A DNA stretch of 64,000 nt, taken from the NCBI RefSeq assembly GCF_016894445.1, contig NZ_CP056775.1, forward strand, positions 870,001 to 934,000, written 5' to 3'. Source of the stretch: Dyadobacter sandarakinus (GTDB taxonomy: Bacteria; Bacteroidota; Bacteroidia; Cytophagales; Spirosomataceae). The notes under the pieces were generated by a model, which did not search any database, was not told where the DNA came from, and saw only the letters and a program-made list of their open reading frames with translations. The position numbers and the translations under genes were made by a program. Positions within the stretch are counted from its first letter, which is position 1, and each line of letters begins with the position of its first letter. Below, in pieces: positions 8,426 through 17,281 of the stretch.

Positions 8426-8666
8426 TTTATCTGGAATGGTAATACTAGTAATCAGGAGTTTCAATTGGGTATTTTAGTATAAATGATTGGGGTTTAATAA
8501 AACGCCTATTCCTGATTTTCCCACCAAATGGAAAGTGCCTCTATTTATGCACTTTAAATCAATATTAACAGTCTTATTCCTGCACTTCACTAAAAGGATA
8601 ATTATAAATGTTTGTAACATCCCTTTTTAAATAAAGACAAACTAGACACGCATTGAATCCGCACCT

Positions 8667-9419
8667 ATGAAGTTTTTATTCTATTCATTATTGATCCTGG
8701 TAGCCATTTCCTGTGCAAAGTCCGGACCTGATCCTGAGTTTACTAAACCGGACACCATTGCGGATGAATATCCGGAATGGTATACATTGAAAGCTCCGGT
8801 TGATCACCGGATTGTAGGTGTCTGGGGTAATTATGACAAAACAGTTCTCATCTCGACCCTGTTTAATGTGTACCGTACCACCGACAAAGGCAGGCATTGG
8901 CAGCAGGTTCATCAGCAGTCTGTCAGTATATTCGGCATTGTCCGGCATCAGGATACCTTATTCACCATGAACGGCTTGTCCAATCAATCCAGGGGTGATA
9001 TGTACCAGCAAATACTGGTAAACGCCGACAATTTCAGTGTTGATGATGGAAAAACCTGGCAGCAATATACCGGCAGAAATAAAGCTTTAAGGGATACTCC
9101 TGAATTTGATGCATCTGAAAAATTCAGGATCAATCCCATTATTGCTTCCAATACAATTAAATACCAGATCAACAAAGTATTCCGTGACGGACCAGATGCT
9201 GTTTCCGGCCTATTCGAAACGCCGGGCGTCATCAAATCCTCAGGAGAACGAATTGACCTTCCACAGCTTCATCAACTGGAAAGCCTGTATTTTGACAATC
9301 AGCAGCGGCTTTATATTGCCGGAAGTGATGCGGTTTGCAGTCGTGGAGAGACATTCATGTTTTGTAACAGCCGGGCGGGCAGAGGCGTAATATACGTCTC
9401 CAAAAAAGCATTGCCATAA
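8667..9419 (+). CDS. Lipoprotein with Asp-box (BNR-like) motifs
   Basis: A 250-residue protein with a signal peptide ending in a lipobox-like VAISC, so probably a lipoprotein. Two segments, YRTTDKGRHWQQV (about residue 71) and SVDDGKTWQQY (about 125), match the Asp-box S/T-x-D-x-G-x-x-W turns found in beta-propellers such as sialidases and photosystem assembly factors. At 250 residues it holds only part of a propeller, and no catalytic residues of a sialidase are seen. It is a single gene with over 200 bases on either side; role unknown. Confidence 0.72.
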   Translation: MKFLFYSLLILVAISCAKSGPDPEFTKPDTIADEYPEWYTLKAPVDHRIVGVWGNYDKTVLISTLFNVYRTTDKGRHWQQVHQQSVSIFGIVRHQDTLFTMNGLSNQSRGDMYQQILVNADNFSVDDGKTWQQYTGRNKALRDTPEFDASEKFRINPIIASNTIKYQINKVFRDGPDAVSGLFETPGVIKSSGERIDLPQLHQLESLYFDNQQRLYIAGSDAVCSRGETFMFCNSRAGRGVIYVSKKALP

Positions 9420-9639
9420 AGTATGTTTTAGCGTAATCTGTATGTCAAAAAAAAGAAAATGCTTCTGTAAATATTCGTTTGCGCGTTTTTGAAAATGATG
9501 ACGTGCATTTAAAATCATAAAGCATAAAACAGGTAATCACAACAAATCAGGCTTTGATAAAATGCATAGGGAAGTTTCCTTTTTATGACAACCAAATTGA
9601 ACTTACCGGTGTCAAAGTTGAAAATAAACCACCTGCCTT

Positions 9640-10287
9640 ATGAAGCTCCCTTTTTTGTTTCTGCTTTTTTTATCGTCCGTAAGCTGTCATGCACAATGGA
9701 AAGCCAGCGCAGGCATTAATTTGCCCCCGCTGATCGCCAGGTCTGTGGAGGTAAGTTCAGAGCTCAGCCGGCATCCGGGATATTCGTTAATCTTTCAGGC
9801 GGGTCAAACTTTTAAAAGCAGCCATATCGGTCTTACAGATTACAAAGTAGACGACAGGATCAGTCAGCGAAAAACTTCCGGGACTTTTCTCAAAGCCGGA
9901 GGCAGAATTTACCCCGGATCTCTGTCGGGAAAGCAGCAGAGAAACCGGTTTTTTGCAGGCGCGCTTCTGATATTCTCTCATTACAATCAAACCGCATTGA
10001 TGCGGGACTTGCTGCAGGATTCGGGATTTGGAGAGCAATATACATGGGTATCTGCCAAAGGTACCACGCTGTTTCCGGCTGCAACGATTGGCTTTCAACA
10101 TCAACTAACCCGGTCTTTCATCCTGGAATGGGGCGTTCAGAAATCTTTTGTTATCCGCAGAGACAATTATCTGGGGAGCCGTCAGCGCAACTACCAACCC
10201 GGCGCAGGATCTGCTCAGTCCGATCCGTTTATCGGCTATTTTCAGGGCATTGTTGCTGTAAAATACCAGTTTGCAGGAGCCAGATAG
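9640..10287 (+). CDS. Putative outer-membrane beta-barrel protein
   Basis: A 215-residue protein with a cleavable signal peptide (FLFLLFLSSVSCHA-QW). The mature part alternates polar and hydrophobic residues, has several aromatic girdle positions and ends in a strand (FQGIVAVKYQFAGAR), typical of small eight-stranded OmpA- or OmpW-like barrels in this phylum. No specific family is recognised. A perfect 34-base palindrome terminates it against the convergent surface-protein gene. Confidence 0.65.
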   Translation: MKLPFLFLLFLSSVSCHAQWKASAGINLPPLIARSVEVSSELSRHPGYSLIFQAGQTFKSSHIGLTDYKVDDRISQRKTSGTFLKAGGRIYPGSLSGKQQRNRFFAGALLIFSHYNQTALMRDLLQDSGFGEQYTWVSAKGTTLFPAATIGFQHQLTRSFILEWGVQKSFVIRRDNYLGSRQRNYQPGAGSAQSDPFIGYFQGIVAVKYQFAGAR

Positions 10288-10398
10288 TATGGGAAAAATG
10301 ATCCGTGATTTGAATGGCTAAATCGATGCATTCCTGCAAAATGTTCGTTTTGGAGAACTGCTGTCAGTACCGGTAACTTTCTGGTAAGTCCAATACAA

Positions 10399-10432
10399 AA
10401 GAAACGCCGGAACGTACGTTCCGGCGTTTCTT
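10399..10432. terminator. Bidirectional terminator, perfect 34-base palindrome
   Basis: AAGAAACGCCGGAACGT is followed immediately by its exact reverse complement, giving a GC-rich stem with A and T flanks on both sides. It separates the convergent genes ending at 10287 (+) and 10460 (-), so it can serve both. Confidence 0.85.
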
Positions 10433-10459
10433 GTTAAAAATGCAGCCTTTCAGGACAGG

Positions 10460-13400
10460 TCAGTATTTTACAAATCGGAAGACCGACGTATGTTGGCGCG
10501 CGTCAGTCGCTTTGAGCACAAACATACCCGCAGGCAGCGTTTTTACATCAATGCCTTCGCCGGAATACGCTCCCGCATACAGCAATATGCCCGTCGCTGC
10601 GTAAATTTCAACCGATTGTATATCTGCCACCTTTGCTGCATTCAAAAATATGCGGTCGGTTACAGGATTGGGGTAGGATGTGATTGTGCCTTTCAGCTCC
10701 GTAAAACTCACGCGCTCCATCTTGCTTAATGTGAAAGTGCCGTCCGCATCCACCATCCGCAACCGGTAAAAGTTTTCTCCTGGCAGTGGATCAGCATCGG
10801 TAAAATGGTACTGCTGCATGTCGGTATTGCGCGTCTCGACCCTGCCTATATTTTCCCAGACTTTTCCATCTGCACTGCGCTGGATATCAAAGTGGCTGCT
10901 GTTCAGCTCGTTGGAGGTTTTCCAGCTGAGGGCTACGGTCGTTTCATTTTTGGACGAAGTAAAGTTTACCAGGGTTACAGGCATCGGGTTTTTCAGCACG
11001 GTAATGGTAAACCGCCCATTCTCGTACGACGTGCTCCAAACATTGGGTGCGATGTCGGGAAGGTTTAAGGTCGTAAATGTGCCGGAAATGCTCGTTGCAT
11101 TCACCAGGTCGAAAGCATCGCCGGGCAGCGGCGCGAAATCATTTACCAACGAAACAGACACGCTTCCGCCCGCTGTAAATGAACCTGCCTGAATCTGATC
11201 GTAGTCGAAAAGCGGGACGGTTCCGCCGATTTCCATCACTAAGTTGCCCGACTGGGTCAGACTACCGGTAAAGCTTATGCTCCCGGGCGATTCACCCGGC
11301 GCCAGCGTCCCACCATTGGTCAATGCTGCATTGTCGAAGGTTCCGTTGCCCATGATGATGCCGTTGTTCGTAAAAGTACCCGTAATGCTGAGCCTTGCAT
11401 TCCCGGAGTAAAGGCCTCCATTGATCATCAGATTGTTGATAGCAAGCTCGTTATCGTCGGGAATACGGATGGTTTGCTCACTGTTAATGAGCGTACTGGT
11501 TGCCTCGCCGCCAGGTACTGCCGTAGCCGTAATCCAGAAGCTGTTGTCCTGCGACGACTGCCAGTCATCCGGCGTAGTCCAGGTACCGGAAGCATTGGCA
11601 CTCCTGTAATAATCACCTGCATTCGACACTTTATAGATGGTGTAAACAGGTGCCGTGCTGAAAGATGCAGTGACGTTCGGTACTGTGCCGGTTGTTTGTG
11701 TAAAATTTACTTTCAGAGTTCCGTTTCCTGTTCCGGTGTTCACTGTAACCGTGTAAGTCGTGCCGGAGCCTGATACGCCGGAAACCGACGCATCGGCGAT
11801 GGCGGTTGTAAGTGAGAAATCGGAAACATCCACATTCGTCACAGCCTGCGCAAACACGATCTGGTACGTCACCGAGCCTGCATTTGTAGGACTGGATTCC
11901 TGCGCGGTGACAGAAAGTACACTTGTTTTGGTATAAAAGTCAGTCTCGTTACCGTAAGCAGTACCCGCCGAGTTGGTGGCATATGCGCGTACGTAAATGT
12001 GCGAACCCGCCGGCAAACCGGTGACGTTCGTACTGAATGTGCCTGTTCCTGCATCAATCTGCACTTTATTGGACGAAATGGTTGGCGCAGGGGATGTGCT
12101 CCATACAATTCCCCGCTCCGTGATTGTGGCACCGCCGTCCACGCTTACCGTGCCGCCAAGCTGGGCGGTTGTTTCGCCAAAGTCGGTGATGGCAGCCGTA
12201 GTGACCGTAGCGATGGTTGTTGCCGTACCCGTAGTAAACCGGAGCGTACCAATGTTGGTGCCAAGGAAAATACGACCCTCAGCGTCCACAAATGCAGCCT
12301 TGTCAATCGTCAGGTAGTAGCTCGTGGAGCCGGCCAGGTCGGCGGTAGGATCAATGGTAATCGTAGTCGTTCCGCTGCCGGTCACCTGCGGGCCCGCTGC
12401 TGCAATGCTGGCCACAACACTGTTGTCGTCGGAGCGTCGGATCTGGATGTTTTTGCCTGCTGCGCCGGTCACGGGCTGGCTGAATGTAAGCGAAATGTTG
12501 CCGCTCACCGAAACGCCGGTTGCCTGATTAGCCGGACTGGTCGTTGTAATGGAAGGCGGTGCATCGTTCTGGCGGAAGAAAAAGTTTTGTTTTCCAGCCG
12601 TGTAATTGGTTGTAAATACGTCTGCATCTTTATCATTGTCCCAGTCGGCCACAAACGCTTTTTTGGAGTTGTTATAAAAAGCGCCCGAATTAGGCAGGTT
12701 ATTGAACGGGTTTGCCGGCCCGGTCACCCGGGTGAACGTACCGCTTCCGTTATTGCGCCAGAAAATGACGGTAGTGGAGCCATCTGACACATGCAGGTCA
12801 AGGTCGCCATCTGCATCGAAATCGCCGGAAAGTATCTGGTTATCCGTATCGATTGCCATGCCGTTGAACGGATTGGCTGCGCCGGTCTGCAGCGAATAAC
12901 TTCCGTTGTCGTTGCGGTAATAATCCCTTACCGACACACTGCCCCGACGCGTGTTCAAAATATCTACATCCCCGTCATTATCCCAGTCGGCCACGTAGGC
13001 CCACTCCGCATTGGAAAATGCCGCTTTATCGGGCAGGTTGTTGAAAGGGTTGTTACTGCCAGTAACGCGTGAAAATGCGCCGGTACCATCGTTTTGCCAG
13101 AATTCATTGTCCAGCAAACCTCCCGGATAGGTATGCAGATCGACATCCCCGTCATTATCAAAATCACCCACGATCAATTGGGTATACCCGCTTACCGTAA
13201 TATTGGCAAACGGACTGGACGCCCCACTAACCTGCACGTATTTGCCCTTATCGTTATGGTAAAAAAGGTTTTTCTCATTTTTACCCTCATTACGCATGGT
13301 CACGTAAATGTCGGCATCGCCATCGTTGTCCCAGTCTGCCACAAAGGCTCTGTTTGCCGTGTAGAAAACCGCATTTTCAATGATATTTTCAAATGGACTG

Positions 13401-14182
13401 GCTGTACCGCTTACTTTCGAGAAGGACCCGCTGCCATTGTTTTGCCAGAAATCGTTTGTCGGAGAGCTGCCGTCAAAAGAATGAATATCGATGTCGCCGT
13501 CTGCATCGAAATCACCGTAAATAAACTGATCATCGGTTTGGATAACCATCTGGCTGAAAGGACTCGATGCGCCTGTAAATTGCGTGAAAGCCGGCACGAG
13601 CAGACCTTTAAAGTTCAGCACCTCCAGTACATGCGATTTGATCAGCTTGCCCGCAGCAAATTCCAGGTCCCAGTCGCCGCCCCGGTGTACGTTGCCGGTG
13701 GGGTCATCTGAGGCAGCAACCGGTACGCCGAGCATGCCATGAAGCCGCTTTACGAAGTTTTCACCGGCCTGCCCGGCTGCCAGCTCACAGCTGTAAATGA
13801 GCAGCGACGACCGGCCCGTTTCCAGTACCTTACCCAGGCTTTGCCAGAAAGCAGCATGTTCGCTGATGTTTCCGGCATGGAGCTGGGTTTGCCCAAGCAC
13901 AAAATTGCCGCTGGTACCGTGGGTCATGATGTGGACGCGTTCCGCCTTGCCGTGCATGGCAAGCGTTTTGGACAGCTTTTGGAAGCCTTCGGCATTATTT
14001 GGAACATAAATGACCTGCGACCCCGGTGCAAAGTTGGCTGCCAGCGAACGGTAGTCGTGCAGGGATTCATCAATGATCACCAGGTCGGGTGTAGCAGGGT
14101 CAGCAAACTGCCGAAAGTTGATGAAAAGAACCGTGACGATGGAAAGTAGACCAAGAGAAACTGTAAAGGTTAATTTTGTCAT
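10460..14182 (-). CDS. Large T9SS-secreted surface protein: DUF4347 + FG-GAP repeats + Ig-like domains
   Basis: A 1240-residue protein. After an N-terminal hydrophobic segment, residues about 33-190 are a DUF4347 domain with MTHG (His88) and YSCELA (Cys132), an arrangement like the His/Cys dyad of caspase-fold (clan CD) peptidases. Then six calcium-loop motifs follow in three pairs (GDFDADGDIDIH / ADWDNDGDADIY and variants), typical of FG-GAP/VCBS propellers. Next come an SbsA-like Ig domain (ITTTSPANQATGVSV), a fibronectin-like stretch and autotransporter-like beta segments. The end (SYPNPVTDRIFL...FRFVKY) is a T9SS type A sorting domain, so the protein is exported and anchored outside. ATG at 14182 is preferred over a TTG at 14197. 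Whether the dyad is catalytic is unknown. Confidence 0.92.
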   Translation of the reverse strand: MTKLTFTVSLGLLSIVTVLFINFRQFADPATPDLVIIDESLHDYRSLAANFAPGSQVIYVPNNAEGFQKLSKTLAMHGKAERVHIMTHGTSGNFVLGQTQLHAGNISEHAAFWQSLGKVLETGRSSLLIYSCELAAGQAGENFVKRLHGMLGVPVAASDDPTGNVHRGGDWDLEFAAGKLIKSHVLEVLNFKGLLVPAFTQFTGASSPFSQMVIQTDDQFIYGDFDADGDIDIHSFDGSSPTNDFWQNNGSGSFSKVSGTASPFENIIENAVFYTANRAFVADWDNDGDADIYVTMRNEGKNEKNLFYHNDKGKYVQVSGASSPFANITVSGYTQLIVGDFDNDGDVDLHTYPGGLLDNEFWQNDGTGAFSRVTGSNNPFNNLPDKAAFSNAEWAYVADWDNDGDVDILNTRRGSVSVRDYYRNDNGSYSLQTGAANPFNGMAIDTDNQILSGDFDADGDLDLHVSDGSTTVIFWRNNGSGTFTRVTGPANPFNNLPNSGAFYNNSKKAFVADWDNDKDADVFTTNYTAGKQNFFFRQNDAPPSITTTSPANQATGVSVSGNISLTFSQPVTGAAGKNIQIRRSDDNSVVASIAAAGPQVTGSGTTTITIDPTADLAGSTSYYLTIDKAAFVDAEGRIFLGTNIGTLRFTTGTATTIATVTTAAITDFGETTAQLGGTVSVDGGATITERGIVWSTSPAPTISSNKVQIDAGTGTFSTNVTGLPAGSHIYVRAYATNSAGTAYGNETDFYTKTSVLSVTAQESSPTNAGSVTYQIVFAQAVTNVDVSDFSLTTAIADASVSGVSGSGTTYTVTVNTGTGNGTLKVNFTQTTGTVPNVTASFSTAPVYTIYKVSNAGDYYRSANASGTWTTPDDWQSSQDNSFWITATAVPGGEATSTLINSEQTIRIPDDNELAINNLMINGGLYSGNARLSITGTFTNNGIIMGNGTFDNAALTNGGTLAPGESPGSISFTGSLTQSGNLVMEIGGTVPLFDYDQIQAGSFTAGGSVSVSLVNDFAPLPGDAFDLVNATSISGTFTTLNLPDIAPNVWSTSYENGRFTITVLKNPMPVTLVNFTSSKNETTVALSWKTSNELNSSHFDIQRSADGKVWENIGRVETRNTDMQQYHFTDADPLPGENFYRLRMVDADGTFTLSKMERVSFTELKGTITSYPNPVTDRIFLNAAKVADIQSVEIYAATGILLYAGAYSGEGIDVKTLPAGMFVLKATDARQHTSVFRFVKY

Positions 14183-14355
14183 AGGTGAGCGTAGCAATAG
14201 TTTGATATTAGCTAAGACTCAGTTTGACGCAGAATATACCTATATACGTGAAACGTTTTTCTATCTATATTCCTAATATTTATTGACAAATGATGCAGAT
14301 AGTTACTGCCAGAATGCCCCATCGTCCTTTATTGGACCACGCATTCACTTGAAAA

Positions 14356-14829
14356 TTATTTTTGTTCGGGCAACTGCCTGCAATCTGTTTTGGTTAATCG
14401 TACCCCTGTATACGTGATTTTTGACTTGTCATTGAAAATGAATTTACCATTTTCCAGATGCCTTTCGCCCAGTCCCTCAATCAGGAGCGAATCGCTGCGG
14501 AGGAAGGTAATTTCATTCACCGTCTCGGAGCCGGAAGTCATAAATGTGTAAACACCCCACATCGTATCCCCGTGCATCATTCCGGTAAGTGATCCATTCT
14601 GTTGCTGCTTTTCGTACAGCTTGTAACCCAGGCTCCCTTTGATGCTGTCGCCGTACATGAGCCCGTTCAGCAGGATCGTATCTTTTTTGAAAGTTGACGT
14701 ATAACACACATTAAATGTCGTATCGTCGTCGGACAGCTTGCGGTTGATGCCGGTATTTTCGGTTGGCCCGGAGTTACATGCTGTCAGTAAAAAAAGCGAA
14801 AGAACAGGCAGAAGAGAAAAACTTTTCAT
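14356..14829 (-). CDS. Small lipoprotein of unknown function
   Basis: A 157-residue protein with a classic lipobox (LSLFLLTACNSG), so it is lipid-anchored. The mature part is rich in short beta-strand segments with repeated G-D/S turns (LNGLMYGDSIKGSLG, GMMHGDTMWGVYTF), suggesting a small beta sandwich or barrel, but no family is recognised. It is a single gene; upstream is the divergent BlaI-type regulator with its own promoter. Confidence 0.72.
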   Translation of the reverse strand: MKSFSLLPVLSLFLLTACNSGPTENTGINRKLSDDDTTFNVCYTSTFKKDTILLNGLMYGDSIKGSLGYKLYEKQQQNGSLTGMMHGDTMWGVYTFMTSGSETVNEITFLRSDSLLIEGLGERHLENGKFIFNDKSKITYTGVRLTKTDCRQLPEQK

Positions 14830-14972
14830 GGGTAGTTATCAATATGGGAATGCTGCAAAACTAAGCCTGTAAGTTTTCGTAAATGCTGACCATGATCCTG
14901 TTTGCAGATGAGCTTCGTCATGCAGTAGGTTTAATGTAAGTGGGGTTATCAATAAAATTGTGCAATAAAAAC

Positions 14973-15027
14973 TTGCTTTATCAATTCATTATTCTACATT
15001 TGTAGAGTATAAAATATAATTGTAGAG
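14973..15027 (+). promoter_or_regulatory. Promoter and BlaI operator of the blaI/blaR1-like pair
   Basis: TTG (14973-14975) and TACATTTG (14995-15002), 19 bases apart, match the Bacteroidota promoter consensus. The palindrome TCTACA-TT-TGTAGA (14993-15006) lies exactly on the -7 element and has the TACA/TGTA form known for BlaI/MecI operators. A further half-site TGTAGAG at 15021-15027 ends just before the start codon. Autorepression follows directly from this arrangement. Confidence 0.82.
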
Positions 15028-15029
15028 CA

Positions 15030-15404
15030 ATGAATCTTACAAAAGCAGAGGAACAGATCATGGAGCAGTTATGGCAGCACGAAAAGTTGTTTTTGAAAGA
15101 ACTGATTGAGCTGCTGCCGGAGCCTAAACCGGCTTCTACAACCGTCATTACCTTGCTGAAGCGCATGCAGGATAAAGGCTTTGCAGACTATAAGTTGTTT
15201 GGAAATTCGAGGCAGTACTTTCCGCTGGTATCGAAAACAGATTATTTCTCGCAGCATGTGAATTCCCTGATCAGGAACTTCTTCAATAATTCCGCCGCAC
15301 AGTTCGGTTCTTTTTTTGCAAAAGAAACGGATCTCTCCACGCAGGAATTAGAGCAGCTCCGGAATATTATCGACCAGGAACTAACCAGGAAGAAAAATGA
15401 CTAG
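15030..15404 (+). CDS. BlaI/MecI/CopY-family transcriptional repressor
   Basis: A 124-residue repressor. Residues 1-80 form the winged helix (LTKAEEQIMEQLWQHEKLF, then STTVITLLKRMQDKGF), and the rest is the dimerisation tail. In the BlaI/BlaR1 scheme the repressor is cleaved after the membrane sensor protease is triggered. The next gene is such a sensor and overlaps this one by eight bases, so they are translated together. In Bacteroidota these pairs are common and mostly unrelated to beta-lactams; no beta-lactamase is nearby. Confidence 0.94.
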   Translation: MNLTKAEEQIMEQLWQHEKLFLKELIELLPEPKPASTTVITLLKRMQDKGFADYKLFGNSRQYFPLVSKTDYFSQHVNSLIRNFFNNSAAQFGSFFAKETDLSTQELEQLRNIIDQELTRKKND

Positions 15405-16848
15405 CTATTTAATTAAGTCAGTGATTTGTTCGGGAATTCTGATTGCCGTTTATCATTTGCTTCTGTCGAAAGAGAAAATGTATCAGTTCAACAGATTTTA
15501 TCTTTTGGCTGCACTTGCTCTTTCACTAGGTGTCCCGCTGATTTCACTGGATTTAAGCCTTCCGGAAAACGTTAATACCAACATTTCCGAAAGCCACTCA
15601 TTTCAAATTCCGGTAAATGTTCCCCGGCAAATTACGTCTGCGGTCATAGATAACAATACGGATACACCTGCTGCTATCTGGCATTATATACCGCACCTGC
15701 TCGCTTTGGTGAGTTTGGTTTTATTAATCAGGTATGCCTGGAATATCCTGGTGATTTTGCGTCTGAAATCGCGGTGTAACAGTACTGTATTTGAAAAAGC
15801 AAACCTGATCCTGGTACCCGGAGCTACGGTAACCTACACCTTTCTCAACAACATATTTCTGCCGGAAAATTCGTACCGCCATCAGGCAGTAAGGGACGAA
15901 GTACTCACGCATGAACTTGCGCATGCCAGGCAGCTTCACTCATTGGACATCCTTCTTACCGAGCTGGTTCAGGCACTTTTCTGGTTTAATCCGTTTCTCT
16001 TCTTTTACCGGAAAGCCATCCGGATCAATCACGAATTTCTGGCGGATGAAGCCGTTCTGATTAAATATCCCGATGTAAGAAGTTACCAGCTGTTACTGCT
16101 TAATGCCATTGCTCTCAATAGTAATCTGCATTTCACGAGTAGTTTCAATTATTCTATCACCAAAAAAAGATTAGCCATGATGACAGCCATTAAAAACCGG
16201 AAAGGTCAGTATGTAAAGCAATGCGCCATTGCAATTCTTATGATTGCGCTGACGTTCATTTTTTCAGATAAAACGTATTCACAAACTGGTAAGCCGGAAC
16301 CAAGTCCCACCGCTCGCCAGGTACCTGCGGGTACCGGACTTGCGCAGGATAAATACGACGAATTTTTTGGCACCATATCAAAGCACACAACCATTGTAAC
16401 CCAAAAAAGCGGCCGCACCAGTGAGGCAGTTACAATGCCCGTTGAGGTGGAAAATCATGTTTTTAGCTTGTATGAGCAGATGAGTAAACAACAGCAGCAA
16501 GCGGTACGTGACTCCGATATTGTGATATTTCAAATGGACATTCCTGTGAAAAAAGCACCGGATGCCGCCATGTTTGAAAACTGGAAAAAGCCCACGGTAT
16601 TTGGTATCTGGATCAATGAAAGACATGTTCCCAATACCGATCTCAATAAATACAAGGCATCCGATATTGCTGAGTATAGTTTAAGTAAGTTATACGGAAA
16701 AGCATTAAAAGGAAGGTCCTATAAATACCAGCTTGATCTGATGACCAATGATTATTTTGACAAAACTTTTGATGACCGGGTGCACAACCGGGTGGTGATT
16801 GGTAAAATGATACGGTTTGAAACCAAGCCAAAACGTGCCTCAAAATAG
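15397..16848 (+). CDS. BlaR1-like M56 membrane metallopeptidase (signal transducer)
   Basis: A 483-residue membrane protein. Transmembrane helices are near residues 5-20, 35-50 and 90-115, followed by the zinc-peptidase motif HELAHARQLHSLD (HExxH) and a further helix at about 270-288 (QCAIAILMIALTFIFSD). The remaining 190 residues would be periplasmic. They do not resemble the penicillin-binding sensor of true BlaR1, so the stimulus is unknown. It is predicted to cleave or trigger cleavage of the preceding BlaI-type repressor. A terminator follows 42 bases after the stop. Confidence 0.92.
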   Translation: MTSYLIKSVICSGILIAVYHLLLSKEKMYQFNRFYLLAALALSLGVPLISLDLSLPENVNTNISESHSFQIPVNVPRQITSAVIDNNTDTPAAIWHYIPHLLALVSLVLLIRYAWNILVILRLKSRCNSTVFEKANLILVPGATVTYTFLNNIFLPENSYRHQAVRDEVLTHELAHARQLHSLDILLTELVQALFWFNPFLFFYRKAIRINHEFLADEAVLIKYPDVRSYQLLLLNAIALNSNLHFTSSFNYSITKKRLAMMTAIKNRKGQYVKQCAIAILMIALTFIFSDKTYSQTGKPEPSPTARQVPAGTGLAQDKYDEFFGTISKHTTIVTQKSGRTSEAVTMPVEVENHVFSLYEQMSKQQQQAVRDSDIVIFQMDIPVKKAPDAAMFENWKKPTVFGIWINERHVPNTDLNKYKASDIAEYSLSKLYGKALKGRSYKYQLDLMTNDYFDKTFDDRVHNRVVIGKMIRFETKPKRASK

Positions 16849-16890
16849 CAGCGGCTGTTAACAATTTTCCGATTTATTTTAATTGATTCC

Positions 16891-16926
16891 GTTCTGCAAG
16901 TCACCGGCTTGCAGAACTTTTCTTTT
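16891..16926 (+). terminator. Rho-independent terminator after the BlaR1-like gene
   Basis: Ten-base stem GTTCTGCAAG / CTTGCAGAAC with a seven-base loop, followed by TTTTCTTTTT. It ends the two-gene regulatory operon. Confidence 0.9.
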
Positions 16927-17099
16927 TCCAGACTTGATTAATATTTGTCATCGCTGATCGGGAGCATTTAATGCGTTTCCCTGAAAACCATACCTGCCCA
17001 TATTCATTGCTACAATCATTAATGTGTTCCCGCCCTGAAAAAGGATAATTTGGATTTGGATACCACCATTGTAATTTCGGACAAAGATTTGCATCCATC

Positions 17100-17244
17100 A
17101 TGAAAAAACTTTGCTTCCTCTGGCTCATTCTCCTTCTCAGCTTTCCCGGCGGTAATGGTAGGTCTTGCACATCTGAAATTCAAAACCGGCTTAATTCAAC
17201 TGCTGCGGGAGAGCGGATTTGTGGTTACTGAGGTAACTATGTAG
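17100..17244 (+). pseudogene. Remnant of a secreted-protein gene (signal peptide plus out-of-frame stub)
   Basis: An ATG at 17100 begins a good signal peptide (MKKLCFLWLILLLSFPGG), but the frame stops at 17231 after 43 codons of uncharacteristic sequence. In the next frame, from about 17155, a protein-like stretch HLKFKTGLIQLLRESGFVV continues to a stop at 17244. One lost or gained base around 17150-17157 would join them. This looks like the 5' end of a secreted enzyme gene whose body has been deleted. The rest of the 433-base gap holds only the BlaR1 terminator. Identity of the lost gene is unknown. Confidence 0.45.
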
Positions 17245-17281
17245 CTATTTTGAGCTCCCGATCGGTTTAAAAGGCATTTAC

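Noticed and set aside
11999..12787. A 262-codon plus-strand open frame (and neighbours) opposite the large surface-protein gene
   Set aside because: It is antisense to the FG-GAP and Ig repeats, has biased composition rich in Arg/Cys/Gly and no domain; a shadow of the repeat codon usage.
15397..16848. Interpretation as a beta-lactam resistance sensor
   Set aside because: The periplasmic part lacks penicillin-binding motifs and no beta-lactamase gene is near; only the general BlaR1-like peptidase architecture is supported.
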